Source: JARKQH01 sp964631605 (GTDB lineage: Bacteria; Verrucomicrobiota; Verrucomicrobiia; Limisphaerales; UBA8199). Taken from it: a stretch of 64,000 bases of DNA. Positions within the stretch are counted from its first letter, which is position 1; each line of letters opens with the position of its first letter. The notes beneath the pieces are model-generated. The model saw only the letters and a program-made list of their open reading frames with translations, was not told where the DNA came from and ran no database searches. A program made the translations under genes and the position numbers. Shown piece by piece: positions 53,493-63,969 of the stretch. Location of the stretch: contig CAZVYG010000015.1 in assembly GCA_964631605.1 (NCBI GenBank), positions 15,577 through 79,576 on the forward strand, read 5' to 3'.

Positions 53493-53601
53493 ATCCGGAC
53501 TGTAGGCCTCGTCGCCTCAGGATTAAAGTAAAATGATAGGAATGGCGCCCGCGCTCCCCCCGGCAAAGCACGGGCACGCCCCCACCCCCCTTCCGGGCGG
53601 A

Positions 53602-54306
53602 TCACCCCCCGCCTGCGGGCTTCGGGCGCGGACGTTCGCCAAACAGGGCCGTGCCTACTCGCACCAGCGTGGCGCCCTCTTCGATGGCCACCTCGAAATC
53701 GCTCGTCATCCCCATGCTCAACTGCGGGAGGGGCGCCCCCAGCAGGTCCTCACATTGCGCCTTCAACTCCCGCAGCCGCCGGAATACCGGGCGCACCTTT
53801 TCGGGCAGCGGACTCCACGGGGGAATGGTCATCAACCCGTGAATCTCCAGTCGCGGCAGGCGGTTGATCTCCAGCAAATCCCGCAGCAGCGCCTCGGGCG
53901 CGTAACCAAACTTGCTCGCCTCCCCCACAATGTTGACCTCCAGCAGAATCGGCATCGTCTTGCCCGCCTGCTCGGCCCGCTTGTTGATCTCCTGCGCCAG
54001 CGCCAGGCTGTCCACGCTTTGGATCATCTCAAAGAGGTGTACCGCCTCCCGCGCCTTGTTGCTTTGCAGATGCCCGATCATGTGCCAGCGGAGGCGGTTC
54101 GAGCACAGCGGAATCTTCGCCCGCGCTTCCTGCACCTTGTTCTCGCCAAATAACGTCAGGCCCAAACGCGCCGCCTCGTTGACCACCTCCGGCGGCTGCG
54201 TCTTGGTCACCGCCAGCAACGTCACCGTGGACGGGTCCCGCCCCGCCCGCTCACAGGCCGCGGCCATCCGCTCGCGCACCGCTTGTATGTTGGTCGCCAG
54301 GTCCAT
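53602..54306 (-). CDS. yggS: YggS-family pyridoxal phosphate homeostasis protein
   Basis: A 234-residue PLP-binding TIM-barrel protein from ATG 54306 (MDLATNIQAVRERM). The PLP Lys is in LLAVTKTQPPEVV, and other blocks are FGENKVQEA, WHMIGHLQSNK and SMGMTSDFEVAIEEGATLVRVG-type phosphate binding near the end. It buffers free PLP and supplies it to apo-enzymes. It starts divergently from the sensor-kinase gene. It is not obviously connected to the photolyase genes around it. Confidence 0.95.
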   Translation of the reverse strand: MDLATNIQAVRERMAAACERAGRDPSTVTLLAVTKTQPPEVVNEAARLGLTLFGENKVQEARAKIPLCSNRLRWHMIGHLQSNKAREAVHLFEMIQSVDSLALAQEINKRAEQAGKTMPILLEVNIVGEASKFGYAPEALLRDLLEINRLPRLEIHGLMTIPPWSPLPEKVRPVFRRLRELKAQCEDLLGAPLPQLSMGMTSDFEVAIEEGATLVRVGTALFGERPRPKPAGGG

Positions 54307-54511
54307 GGCCAAACCATAACGCCAACCCCCGCCCCCTGAACAGTTCATTCCCCCCACCCAACAAGGCGGGTGTATTATGTGCTTTAACCAAAGGCGTTGC
54401 CGGCCTTATCATGAGCCCGTCTTTGATACCGGCTCGGGTGGGGGTTGTGAACGCTGCCTGGGCCGCCGGGGCCCAGGCCCGAGTTGCCCACAGCGGCTGG
54501 TTCGTAACGAA

Positions 54512-56227
54512 ATGACCGAGAGTGGAAATCGCGAGCTGCGGGTTCTGATCCTCGAGGATTCAGAAAACGACGCGCTCCTGCTGGATCTGGCATTGAAGCG
54601 CGCCGGTTATCGCACGCATTACCGGCGGGTGGATTCCGAGGCGGCGATGGAGGCGGCGCTGCTCCAGCAAGCCTGGGACGTGGTCATCGCCGATTACATC
54701 ATGCCGGGTTTTGACGGGTTGTCGGCCCTGGGCTTGATGAAGCGGGTCGGACTTGACCTTCCCTTCATCATTGTGTCCGGCCACATTTCCGACGATACCG
54801 CCGTCGCCGCCATGAAGGCCGGCGCGCACGATTACGTGATGAAGGATAACCTCGCGCGGCTGGGCCCGGCGGTCGAACGCGAGTTGCGGGAGGCGCAGGT
54901 TCGCCGCGAGCAGCGGCGCTCGGAAGAGCGGTTGAAGACGGAGCACGCCATTACCCGGCTTCTGGCGGGAGCGGCAACGCTGGAGGAAGCTGCGCGGGGC
55001 GTGGTTGACGTGATTCTCCAGACGTTGCAAATGGACGCGGGCACCCTGTGGTCCACGGATGCCCAGCCGCCGGCGCTCCGGCCTCTCCATGTCGGCGCGC
55101 GGCGCGAAACCCCGCCCCTGGCGGCTTTCGTGGCAGGCACGCGCTGTTTGAAACTGCCGCGCGGCGCCGGTTACCCCGGCCGGGTGTGGCAAACCCTGCA
55201 GCCCTTGTGGATTGATAACCTGTCGGCTTGCGAGGATTTCGAGAGAATCCAGCCCGCCCGCGCCGCGGGTTTGAACACTTACATCGCCTTTCCCCTGCAA
55301 ACCGGCGCCGGATGGTTCGGCGTTATCGAATTTGCGGGCGCGAAGATCACGCCCGAGGACGCGTTGCTCCAAAACATGTTGTCCGCCATCACCAGTGAGC
55401 TTGCCCAGTTTGCCCAGCGGCGGGCGGCCGAGGAAGCCCTGCGCCGCGCGCACGAGGAACTCGAGTTGCGGGTCCGGCAACGCACCGCCGATTTGCAGAT
55501 TGCCAATGCCAGGCTGCAGGCGGCGATCGCGGAACGACGGCGCCTCGAACAGGAGTTGCTGGAAATCACCGAGCAGGAACGAAGGCGCATCGGCCTGGAC
55601 CTGCACGATGATTTGGGCCAGCGCTTGTCGGGCCTCGGCTTGATGACCAAGGGACTGGCCCTGCGACTCGAGAAATCCGGCGCGCCCGAGGCGGAGGATG
55701 CGGCCCGAATCCATGCGCTGGTGCAGGAAACCATGAACCGGACGAGTGATTTGGCCCACGACCTCGCCACGCTCGAGCTGGGCGAAAAGCCGCTGCCGGC
55801 GGCCTTGGCGGAGCTGGCGGCCCGCGCCCGCGAATTGTTTCAGATTCATTGTGAGGTCAAGACCGCCCCGAACCTCCCCCCGCTGGAGCCGGGCTCGGTC
55901 CAGCAACTCTGCAAAATCGCCCAGGAGGCGCTGACCAATGCCATCAAGCATGGCCAGGCGACGCGCGTCCGCATCACCCTCTCCCAATCCGGGCAGAACC
56001 TCTCCCTGCGCGTGGAAAACAATGGCAGGCCCTTTCCCGATCTGTCCACCCCTGCCGGCGGCATGGGATTGCGCATCATGAACTATCGCGCGCATTTGTT
56101 GGGCGGCACGGTCACCATCACCGGCGGCAAATCCGGCGGAACGTCCCTGACCTGTGTCGTCCCGCTCGAAAAACCCTCGGATTCGCCAGGCGAAACTTCC
56201 GGAACGACTCGACCTGACCTACAATAG
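54512..56227 (+). CDS. Receiver-GAF-histidine kinase (NarL-type HisKA_3), cytoplasmic
   Basis: A 571-residue signalling protein from ATG 54512. An N-terminal receiver domain (about 8-125; phospho-acceptor Asp61 in IADYIMPGFDG) is followed by a GAF domain (about 150-300), a coiled coil (about 305-350), a HisKA_3 dimerisation domain (phospho-His365 in LDLHDDLGQ) and a HATPase_c domain (NNGRPFPD, GGMGLRIMNYRA). No membrane segment is present, so the signal is intracellular or comes through the receiver domain from another kinase. No partner response regulator is adjacent. The photolyase gene begins six bases downstream, so the two are almost surely cotranscribed. Confidence 0.9.
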   Translation: MTESGNRELRVLILEDSENDALLLDLALKRAGYRTHYRRVDSEAAMEAALLQQAWDVVIADYIMPGFDGLSALGLMKRVGLDLPFIIVSGHISDDTAVAAMKAGAHDYVMKDNLARLGPAVERELREAQVRREQRRSEERLKTEHAITRLLAGAATLEEAARGVVDVILQTLQMDAGTLWSTDAQPPALRPLHVGARRETPPLAAFVAGTRCLKLPRGAGYPGRVWQTLQPLWIDNLSACEDFERIQPARAAGLNTYIAFPLQTGAGWFGVIEFAGAKITPEDALLQNMLSAITSELAQFAQRRAAEEALRRAHEELELRVRQRTADLQIANARLQAAIAERRRLEQELLEITEQERRRIGLDLHDDLGQRLSGLGLMTKGLALRLEKSGAPEAEDAARIHALVQETMNRTSDLAHDLATLELGEKPLPAALAELAARARELFQIHCEVKTAPNLPPLEPGSVQQLCKIAQEALTNAIKHGQATRVRITLSQSGQNLSLRVENNGRPFPDLSTPAGGMGLRIMNYRAHLLGGTVTITGGKSGGTSLTCVVPLEKPSDSPGETSGTTRPDLQ

Positions 56228-56233
56228 GAGCGA

Positions 56234-57745
56234 GTGCATACGACCAATGCCGCAGCAAAACAATCCGCCGCAGGCGCGGCTCACCCCTCCGGTGGTTCAG
56301 CCCCCGCCATTGTCTGGTTCCGTCAGGACCTGCGACTCAGCGACCACCCCGCCCTGGCCGCGGCCTTGAACCGCGGCGGCCCGGTCGTCCCTGTGTTCAT
56401 TTGGGCGCCCGAGGAGGAGGGCGCTTGGCCGCCCGGCGCCGCTTCGAAATGGTGGCTGCACCATTCCCTCCTCGCCCTCCAGGACGATCTGAAACGAGCG
56501 GGCTCCCGCCTCGTCCTCAGAATCGGGCCTTCCTTGGACACGCTGCGCCAACTCCTCGCCGAAACCGGGGCCGGCGCCGTTTATTGGAATCGCCGCTATG
56601 AACCCGCGGCGCGCGAACGCGATGGCCACGCAAAACAGGCCTTGCGCGACGCCGGCCTCGAGGCCGAGAGCTTTAATGCCGCCCTCCTGCATGAGCCGTG
56701 GACAATTCAGAACAAATCCGGCAAGCCCTTTCAGGTGTTCACGCCTTTCTGGCGCCATTGCTTGAGTCTGCCGGAGCCGCCGCCGCCCCTGCCACCTGTC
56801 ACGCGCCTGACCTCACCCGCTCGATGGCCCGCCAGCGCGCGCTTGGAACAACTGGGGCTGCTCCCCGAGCGTGACTGGGCCGGCGGCCTGCGCGAAAGCT
56901 GGCAACCCGGCGCCGCTCAGGCGCGCGCCCAATTGGAACACTTCCTGCAGGACGGCTTCGCGCGCTACGCTGACGGCCGAAACCGGCCCGATTTGCCGGG
57001 CACCTCGCAGCTTTCACCTCATTTGCATTTCGGAGAAATCTCCCCGCGTCAGATCTGGCATGCGCTGCGGACCAAGGCTGAAGCGGAGCGGGCGGCGGAC
57101 CGAGGCTGGGCCGCGTGGAGGAAATCCCAGTTCCTGGCCGAGCTGGGCTGGCGCGAGTTCGCGCACCATTTGATTTACCACTTCCCGTACACGGACACCG
57201 AACCGCTGCGACCCGAGTTCGCCCGCTTCCCGTGGCGTCACAACCCCGAAGGCCTGCGGGCCTGGCAGCGCGGGCAAACCGGCTACCCCATCGTGGACGC
57301 CGGGATGCGCCAGCTTTGGGCCACCGGCTGGATGCATAACCGGGTCCGCATGGTCGTCGCTTCGTTCCTGGTCAAAGACCTCCTCCTCCCCTGGCAGCAG
57401 GGCGCCCGCTGGTTTTGGGACACCCTCGTGGACGCGGACCTCGCCCAAAACACCCTCGGCTGGCAATGGACCGCCGGCTGCGGCGCCGACGCCGCGCCCT
57501 TCTTTCGCATCTTTAATCCCACCGCCCAGGGCGAAAAGTTCGATCCCGACGGAACGTATGTCCGCCGTTGGGTCCCCGAGCTGGCTGCCCTCCCGAACCG
57601 ATGGATTCACCAACCCCATGCCGCCCCGGAGGAAATCCTGGATCGCGCCGGCGTTCGCCTCGGCACGACCTACCCCAAACCCATCGTCAGCCACGTCATT
57701 GCCCGCGAAATCGCCCTCGAAGCCTTTGCGCGATTGAAGCAATAA
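56234..57745 (+). CDS. phrB: Deoxyribodipyrimidine (CPD) photolyase, class I
   Basis: A 503-residue photolyase starting at GTG 56234; an AGGAG lies three bases upstream. The N-terminal antenna domain opens with VWFRQDLRLSDHPAL. The FAD domain has TGYPIVDAGMRQL, WMHNRVRMVVASFL, DTLVDADLAQNTLGWQWTAG-type FAD contacts and RIFNPTAQGEKFDPDG. It uses blue light to split cyclobutane pyrimidine dimers. It is the second photolyase of this region and complements the FeS (6-4)-type enzyme encoded 5 kb away on the opposite strand. Its expression is probably tied to the upstream receiver-kinase gene. Confidence 0.95.
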   Translation: MHTTNAAAKQSAAGAAHPSGGSAPAIVWFRQDLRLSDHPALAAALNRGGPVVPVFIWAPEEEGAWPPGAASKWWLHHSLLALQDDLKRAGSRLVLRIGPSLDTLRQLLAETGAGAVYWNRRYEPAARERDGHAKQALRDAGLEAESFNAALLHEPWTIQNKSGKPFQVFTPFWRHCLSLPEPPPPLPPVTRLTSPARWPASARLEQLGLLPERDWAGGLRESWQPGAAQARAQLEHFLQDGFARYADGRNRPDLPGTSQLSPHLHFGEISPRQIWHALRTKAEAERAADRGWAAWRKSQFLAELGWREFAHHLIYHFPYTDTEPLRPEFARFPWRHNPEGLRAWQRGQTGYPIVDAGMRQLWATGWMHNRVRMVVASFLVKDLLLPWQQGARWFWDTLVDADLAQNTLGWQWTAGCGADAAPFFRIFNPTAQGEKFDPDGTYVRRWVPELAALPNRWIHQPHAAPEEILDRAGVRLGTTYPKPIVSHVIAREIALEAFARLKQ

Positions 57746-57846
57746 ACCAAGCCTCTTCCCGCGGAAAATTGCCTCTGCTGACTGGCGCCGTCCGCAGACA
57801 ATTGTTAGTCTCTGTTCATGGGCCCGCAAAAGTGGCCCCCAAGCTT

Positions 57847-59334
57847 ATGAATAATAATCTGAATTCCACACCAAGCGGCCAGACGCGCCGCGAATTCATC
57901 GCCACCACTGCCCTGGCCGGCGCCGGCATCATCACGGGAACTTCCCTCGCCCCCGCCGCGCCCGCCGCCGCGTCCCCAAGCGGTCACAAACGGCGCTATG
58001 CCATCGTCGGCGTGGGCTCCCGCTCGCAAATGTACCGCGATGCCATCCTCAAAACCCACGCGCCCTACGCGGAGCTGGCCGGGTTTTGCGACCTGAACCT
58101 CGGCCGGCTGAACCTGGCCCGCGAGCATGCCCGCCGGGTGGCTTCCGTTGACGTGCCGGTTTTCCTCCCCCGCGACTTCGACCGCATGATTCGCGACACC
58201 CGGCCCGACGTCGTCATTGTCACCACCAAGGACGCCACCCACAGCGATTACATTGTCCGCGCCATGCAGTTGGGCTGCGACGTCATGACCGAGAAACCCA
58301 TGACCACCGATGAAAAAAAGTGCCGGGCCATTCTCGACACCCAGCGCCGCACCGGCCGCCGTTGCACCGTCACGTTCAATTATCGCTACTCGCCTCCTCG
58401 CACCCAGGTCAAAGACCTGCTCATGAGCGGCCTTATCGGCGATGTGCTTTCGGTTGATTTTCACTGGCTCCTGGACACCCATCACGGCGCGGACTATTTC
58501 CGCCGCTGGCACAGCCACAAAGCCAACTCGGGAGGCCTCATGGTCCACAAGGCCACGCATCATTTTGACCTGGTCAACTGGTGGCTCTCGGCGGTGCCGG
58601 TCTCGGTCATGGCCACTGGCAAGCGCGAGTTTTATACGCCCAAAATGGCGCGACGCCTTGGCCTCCAGAGCCACCACCAGCGCTGCCTCACCTGCCCCGA
58701 GAAAGCCAAATGCACCTTCTACCTCGATCTTTCCCAGTCCAGGTCTCTCAAGGAACTCTACCTGGACCAGGAACAGCACGACGGATACTACCGCGACCAG
58801 TGCGTGTTTCGGCCTGACATTGACATCGAAGACACCATGAACGTCCTCGTCCGCTACAACACCGGCGTCACCCTGGCTTATTCGCTCAACGCCTTTAACG
58901 CCTGGGAGGGCTATCGCATCGCCTTCAACGGCACCAGGGGGCGTCTCGAGCATACCATGGAGGAAAACGTTTACATTAACGGCGACGGCTCGGTGCCGGG
59001 CGCCATCAAGAGCGAGGGCACCACCATCCGCATTTACCCCCTGCGCGCCCCCGCCTACCAGGTCCCCATCTGGGAAGCCAGGGGCGGTCACGGCGGCGGC
59101 GACGCCTTGTTGCTGGATGATCTTTTTCTGCCGGAAAAACCCGCCGATAAATACCTCCGCGCCGCGGACCAACGGGCGGGGGCTTACTCAATTCTCACCG
59201 GCATCGCGGCCAACAAATCGTTCGTCACCGGCAAAGCCGTGGCCGTGGCCGATCTGGTGCCGCGCCTGGAACTCCCCGACTACCCGCCGATGCCCTCGGC
59301 CGACGCCCCGGTGCCGATGCCGCCCAGAGCCTGA
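57847..59334 (+). CDS. TAT-exported Gfo/Idh/MocA-family oxidoreductase
   Basis: A 495-residue oxidoreductase from ATG 57847. The twin-arginine signal is QTRREFIATTALAGAG. The Rossmann motif AIVGVGSRSQMYRD is followed by CDLNLGRL. VMTEKPMTTD is the EKP block, and the substrate domain contains HKATHHFDLVNWWL. A Cys cluster (CLTCPEKAKC) adds a possible metal site. Such exported homologues in PVC bacteria act on glycans or carry tightly bound NAD, as in some GH109-type enzymes. The reaction is unknown. Confidence 0.88.
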   Translation: MNNNLNSTPSGQTRREFIATTALAGAGIITGTSLAPAAPAAASPSGHKRRYAIVGVGSRSQMYRDAILKTHAPYAELAGFCDLNLGRLNLAREHARRVASVDVPVFLPRDFDRMIRDTRPDVVIVTTKDATHSDYIVRAMQLGCDVMTEKPMTTDEKKCRAILDTQRRTGRRCTVTFNYRYSPPRTQVKDLLMSGLIGDVLSVDFHWLLDTHHGADYFRRWHSHKANSGGLMVHKATHHFDLVNWWLSAVPVSVMATGKREFYTPKMARRLGLQSHHQRCLTCPEKAKCTFYLDLSQSRSLKELYLDQEQHDGYYRDQCVFRPDIDIEDTMNVLVRYNTGVTLAYSLNAFNAWEGYRIAFNGTRGRLEHTMEENVYINGDGSVPGAIKSEGTTIRIYPLRAPAYQVPIWEARGGHGGGDALLLDDLFLPEKPADKYLRAADQRAGAYSILTGIAANKSFVTGKAVAVADLVPRLELPDYPPMPSADAPVPMPPRA

Positions 59335-59363
59335 AGCCGTCCGCCAGTCAAGTGATGCCGCGC

Positions 59364-60842
59364 CTACCCGACCAAGGCCGCCAGGGGCGGCTTTTCCGCA
59401 TGCCACGGTGTGGATTGCTCATAGGCGTGAGCCAGCCGGAGAATCGTCTCTTCGCCAAACGGTTTGCCCAACAACTGCAATCCAATGGGCAGCCTCGGCT
59501 CCCGCGTGAAACCGCACGGGACACTGATCCCGCATAGGCCCGCCAGATTGGCCGAGATGGTGAAGATGTCCGAAAGGTACATCTGCAGCGGATTCTCCGC
59601 CTTTTCGCCAATCTTGAACGCGGGCGTCGGCGTCGTGGGCGTCAGAATGGCGTCCACGTGCTCAAAAGCCTTCAGAAAATCCTGGCGGATCAGCGTCCGC
59701 ACCTTCTGGGCGCGCAGGTAATAGGCGTCGTAGTAACCGCTGCTGAGCACGTAGGTGCCCAGAATGATCCGGCGCTTGACTTCGGGACCGAAACCCGCCC
59801 CGCGCGTCTTGCTGTAAAGCTCGATCGGGTCGCCGCCCTCCACCCGCAGCCCGTAACGAATCCCGTCGAAACGGGCCAGGTTGGCGCTCGCCTCCGCCGT
59901 GGCGATAATATAGTACGTCGCAATCGCGTAATCGGTGTGAGGCAACGACACCTCCGTCACCCGCGCCCCCAGTTTCTCGAACTGCGTCACCGCGGCCTCC
60001 ATCGCCGCTTTGATCTCCGGATGCAGCCCCCCCACCATGTATTCCTTCGCCAGCCCCACCTTCAGACCCCCCACCTCGCCCGTCAGGCTGGCGGCGTAGG
60101 CGGGAACCGGCTCCGGCACGCTGGTCGAGTCCGCCGGGTCCACGCCACTGAGGACCTCCAGCAGAATGGCCGCATCGCGCACGTCCTTGGTGCAGCAACC
60201 AATCTGGTCCAGTGAAGAGGCGTAGGCCACCAGGCCGTAGCGCGACACCCGCCCATACGAGGGCTTGAGGCCCACGCACCCGCACAACGCCGCCGGCTGC
60301 CGAACTGACCCGCCGGTGTCCGATCCCAGCGCCGCAAGGCACTCATCCGCCGCCACCGCCGCCCCCGAGCCGCCCGAGGACCCGCCCGGAATCCGCGAGG
60401 GGTCCCACGGATTGCGCGTCACGCCAAACGCCGAGTTCTCCGTCGAGCTGCCCATCGCAAACTCGTCCATGTTCAACCGCCCAAACACCACCGCGCCCGC
60501 CGCCTGCAGCTTGTTGATGACCGTGGCGTTGTAGGGGGAAACAAACCCGTCCAGAATCTTCGACGCGCAATGGAGCGGCTGGCCTTTGACGGCAATCACA
60601 TCCTTGATGCCGATGGGCACGCCCAGCAGCGGCTGTTGGGCGTGGGTCGTTCCGCCGGCCAGCGCGCGATCGGCCGCTTCGGCCTGCGCCAGCGCATCCG
60701 CCGCGTCCAGGCTCAGAAAGGCGTGGAGCTGCCCGTCCACCCGCTGCACCTGCGCCAGACACGCCTCCGTGGCCGCTCGCGAGGTTGCCTCGCCCCGCGC
60801 CAACCGCCTCACCAACTCCGAAATTGTCAGCCGATTCAACAT
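59364..60842 (-). CDS. gatA: Asp-tRNA(Asn)/Glu-tRNA(Gln) amidotransferase subunit A
   Basis: A 492-residue amidase-signature enzyme from ATG 60842 ([14 protein letters not shown]), the usual GatA beginning. The Lys-Ser-Ser triad is visible: [21 protein letters not shown] (cis-Ser) and the [13 protein letters not shown] stretch. It hydrolyses Gln and supplies ammonia to GatB for converting Glu-tRNA(Gln) or Asp-tRNA(Asn). GatB and GatC are not nearby, so the subunits are encoded apart. It is convergent with the TAT dehydrogenase across 29 bases. Confidence 0.95.
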   Translation of the reverse strand: MLNRLTISELVRRLARGEATSRAATEACLAQVQRVDGQLHAFLSLDAADALAQAEAADRALAGGTTHAQQPLLGVPIGIKDVIAVKGQPLHCASKILDGFVSPYNATVINKLQAAGAVVFGRLNMDEFAMGSSTENSAFGVTRNPWDPSRIPGGSSGGSGAAVAADECLAALGSDTGGSVRQPAALCGCVGLKPSYGRVSRYGLVAYASSLDQIGCCTKDVRDAAILLEVLSGVDPADSTSVPEPVPAYAASLTGEVGGLKVGLAKEYMVGGLHPEIKAAMEAAVTQFEKLGARVTEVSLPHTDYAIATYYIIATAEASANLARFDGIRYGLRVEGGDPIELYSKTRGAGFGPEVKRRIILGTYVLSSGYYDAYYLRAQKVRTLIRQDFLKAFEHVDAILTPTTPTPAFKIGEKAENPLQMYLSDIFTISANLAGLCGISVPCGFTREPRLPIGLQLLGKPFGEETILRLAHAYEQSTPWHAEKPPLAALVG

Positions 60843-61040
60843 GCGCTTGCCCGACGCGCCGCCACCCGGCCGCCATGGCCCGAAAACAGTGGCCGACCCG
60901 CCGCCAAAACGCAAGCCGCCAGCCGGGAAACACTCGCATCCCATTCCCCAGGCCGCAGCCCCGCCGCCGCGCGTCCCCCGCCCCCGGCATATCCCCCGCC
61001 CGCCTCGAAGCGAGCCGTCAAGTCGCGCCCGCCGTGCATT

Positions 61041-62618
61041 TCAGTTTCCACCGCCGCCCTGCCCGCTGACGCGGAAGAAGTCAAAGTCCGCGGCGCCGCC
61101 GGCCGATTTTGTGGCGTAGCAAAACAGGCCAAAGCGGTACCCCATGAAGTGCGGAATGGTATAACTCATCTTCAGCTCGTTGCCGATGGCCGTCCAGGAT
61201 TGGCCCTCGAGACTGAAAAAGAAACGCGCCTGGTCCGCGCGATTCTTGAAATCGCACTCGGCCTTCAGGAACACCGTCTTTTGATTCAGGGCGGCACGCT
61301 GCACCTCGACGGGCCGCCCCGAGCTGGCGTTCACCATCACAAGGTGATTCGTTCCCTCTTCGACCCTCACGCCGACCCACCCGTAGTTCTTCTGCAACAG
61401 GGCCAGACCGGCCACATCCCCATCTTTGAGTTGGCTGACATCCACGGCAACCACGGCCGCCGATTCCGGGCCGAAGGTCCGCTGCGTGAGCGTGTTCCGC
61501 GCTGAAAGCAAATCCGTGTCCACGCGGCCGGTGGTGAGACGCAGGAAACCAGGCCGCGCCGTAAGCGACCAAAACCGGTTGTCCGGATTGTGATTCCATT
61601 GCCAAACCAGCGGCAACGCCGGGTCCCCCGGCTCCCGGTCAAACTCGTCCGCAGCCACGAGCCCGGGAATGAGTCCTTTGCTCGGTGGAAGCTCCAACTC
61701 GTCCGGCACCTTCCCGTCCACCCCAAACACCGGCCAGCCGTCCTCCCATCTCACGGGCACCAGATACGGCACGCGCCCCACCGCGCCAAAGTCCCGAAAC
61801 AAATACGCGAACCACTCGCCCTGCGGGGTGTCAATGATGCTGCCCTGCGCCACGCCCTTGTCCTGCAAGGCCACCCGGCCTTCGTACGGACCCGTGATTT
61901 TCTCCGCCCGATGCACCAGCACCGTGCGCATGCCCCCCCGCGGCCAGACAATGTTGAACACGTAATACCTGCCGTTGACCTTCAAAACCTGCGAGCCCTC
62001 GGCCGGAAGACCACGGTTGGGGCCGGCCACGGCGCTGGCGTTGGTAATGACCACCTGGTTGAACCCGCCGGTCTTGAGACCCGACAAATCCTCGTTCAGT
62101 TCGACCAGCCGCAGATCGCCGCCACCATACAGCATGTAAACCCGCCCGTCGTCGTCGAAGCAGAGCGAGTGATCGTGCAGCATCGGCCTGAAAGACCTCG
62201 CCTTCCACGGGCCCTTTTCGATGTCTCGCGTCGTAAAAACGTAGGTTTTGCCCGTGGTCTGGGCGAAGGTGGTCACGTAATAGGTGCCCCGATGATAACG
62301 CAGGCTGCTGGCCCACGACCCGCCCCCGTAGGTGCTCTTGCCATTCCTCAGACTCAGCTCGTCCCCCTCGTCAAGAACCTCGTAGGCATAATTGACAATC
62401 TCCCAGTTCACGAGGTCCTTCGACTTCAGGATGGGCAGCCCCGGGCTCAGGTGCATCGTGGTGCTGCTCAGGTAATAGGCGTCGCCCACCCGTATCATCG
62501 CCATATCCGGAACATCCGCCCAGAGGATCGGATTGCGCGCCTTTTCCGCCTGCACGCTGGGCAACCCCAACAACCCGACGGCGCCGGTTAGGGCCAGGGT
62601 CCGGAGCAATGGCTTCAT
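61041..62618 (-). CDS. Secreted GH43-family glycosidase with C-terminal beta-sandwich
   Basis: A 525-residue enzyme from ATG 62618 with a signal peptide (MKPLLRTLALTGAVGLLGLP, cleaved near VQAEKA). Five-bladed propeller (about 28-310): catalytic base Asp in NPILWADVPDMA, pKa-modulating Asp in DDDGRVYMLYGGG and general-acid Glu in LPAEGSQV. A C-terminal beta-sandwich (about 325-520; FDREPGDPALPLVWQWNHNP) is of the XynB_C2 type. The layout fits beta-xylosidase/alpha-L-arabinofuranosidase. A CE1-like esterase gene lies 16 bases upstream on the same strand, consistent with joint attack on arabinoxylan. Confidence 0.88.
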   Translation of the reverse strand: MKPLLRTLALTGAVGLLGLPSVQAEKARNPILWADVPDMAMIRVGDAYYLSSTTMHLSPGLPILKSKDLVNWEIVNYAYEVLDEGDELSLRNGKSTYGGGSWASSLRYHRGTYYVTTFAQTTGKTYVFTTRDIEKGPWKARSFRPMLHDHSLCFDDDGRVYMLYGGGDLRLVELNEDLSGLKTGGFNQVVITNASAVAGPNRGLPAEGSQVLKVNGRYYVFNIVWPRGGMRTVLVHRAEKITGPYEGRVALQDKGVAQGSIIDTPQGEWFAYLFRDFGAVGRVPYLVPVRWEDGWPVFGVDGKVPDELELPPSKGLIPGLVAADEFDREPGDPALPLVWQWNHNPDNRFWSLTARPGFLRLTTGRVDTDLLSARNTLTQRTFGPESAAVVAVDVSQLKDGDVAGLALLQKNYGWVGVRVEEGTNHLVMVNASSGRPVEVQRAALNQKTVFLKAECDFKNRADQARFFFSLEGQSWTAIGNELKMSYTIPHFMGYRFGLFCYATKSAGGAADFDFFRVSGQGGGGN

Positions 62619-62634
62619 GCGGGCCCTCCCCGGC

Positions 62635-63645
<1,011 letters not shown>

Positions 63646-63670
63646 TCAAGTTGCAAGTCGGAGACTTCAA

Positions 63671-63910
63671 GTCAGAGACTCCCAGCACCAGCAGGTCAGA
63701 GACCTGCTCCACCCTGCAATCGCACGGGTCTCGGGTGTGGGGCAGACCTCCCGGTCTGCCGGTCATCGGGGCCTCCGGCCCCGGATCGGAGTCGGAGACT
63801 CCCGGAACCAGCAGGTCAGAGACCTGCTCCACGTTGTAAACGCACCCGTCTCCCGCGTGGGGCAGACCTCCCGGTCTGCCGGTGGCCGGGGCCTCCGGCC
63901 CCGCACCAAC
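63671..63910. repeat. Two exact-length tandem 120-base units made of nested palindromes
   Basis: Units 63671-63790 and 63791-63910 are highly similar. Each contains the hairpins AGCAGGTC-AGA-GACCTGCT (63690-63708; 63810-63828), GGCAGACC-TCCC-GGTCTGCC (63741-63760; 63861-63880) and GGGGCC-TCC-GGCCCC (63768-63782; 63888-63902). A further GAGTC-GGA-GACTC lies at the junction. No coding sense is seen. Confidence 0.9.
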
Positions 63911-63951
63911 CGCGCGACCACCAATAGGCTTGTCCATCCTCGCATCGGAGC

Positions 63952-63969
63952 GCGGACATTCTTGTCCGC
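63952..63969. repeat. REP-like palindrome, GCGGAC-N6-GTCCGC
   Basis: GCGGACATTCTTGTCCGC (63952-63969) is a perfect six-base stem with a six-base loop, the same element as at 40145-40162 and related to the arms at 32962-33040. Confidence 0.7.
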
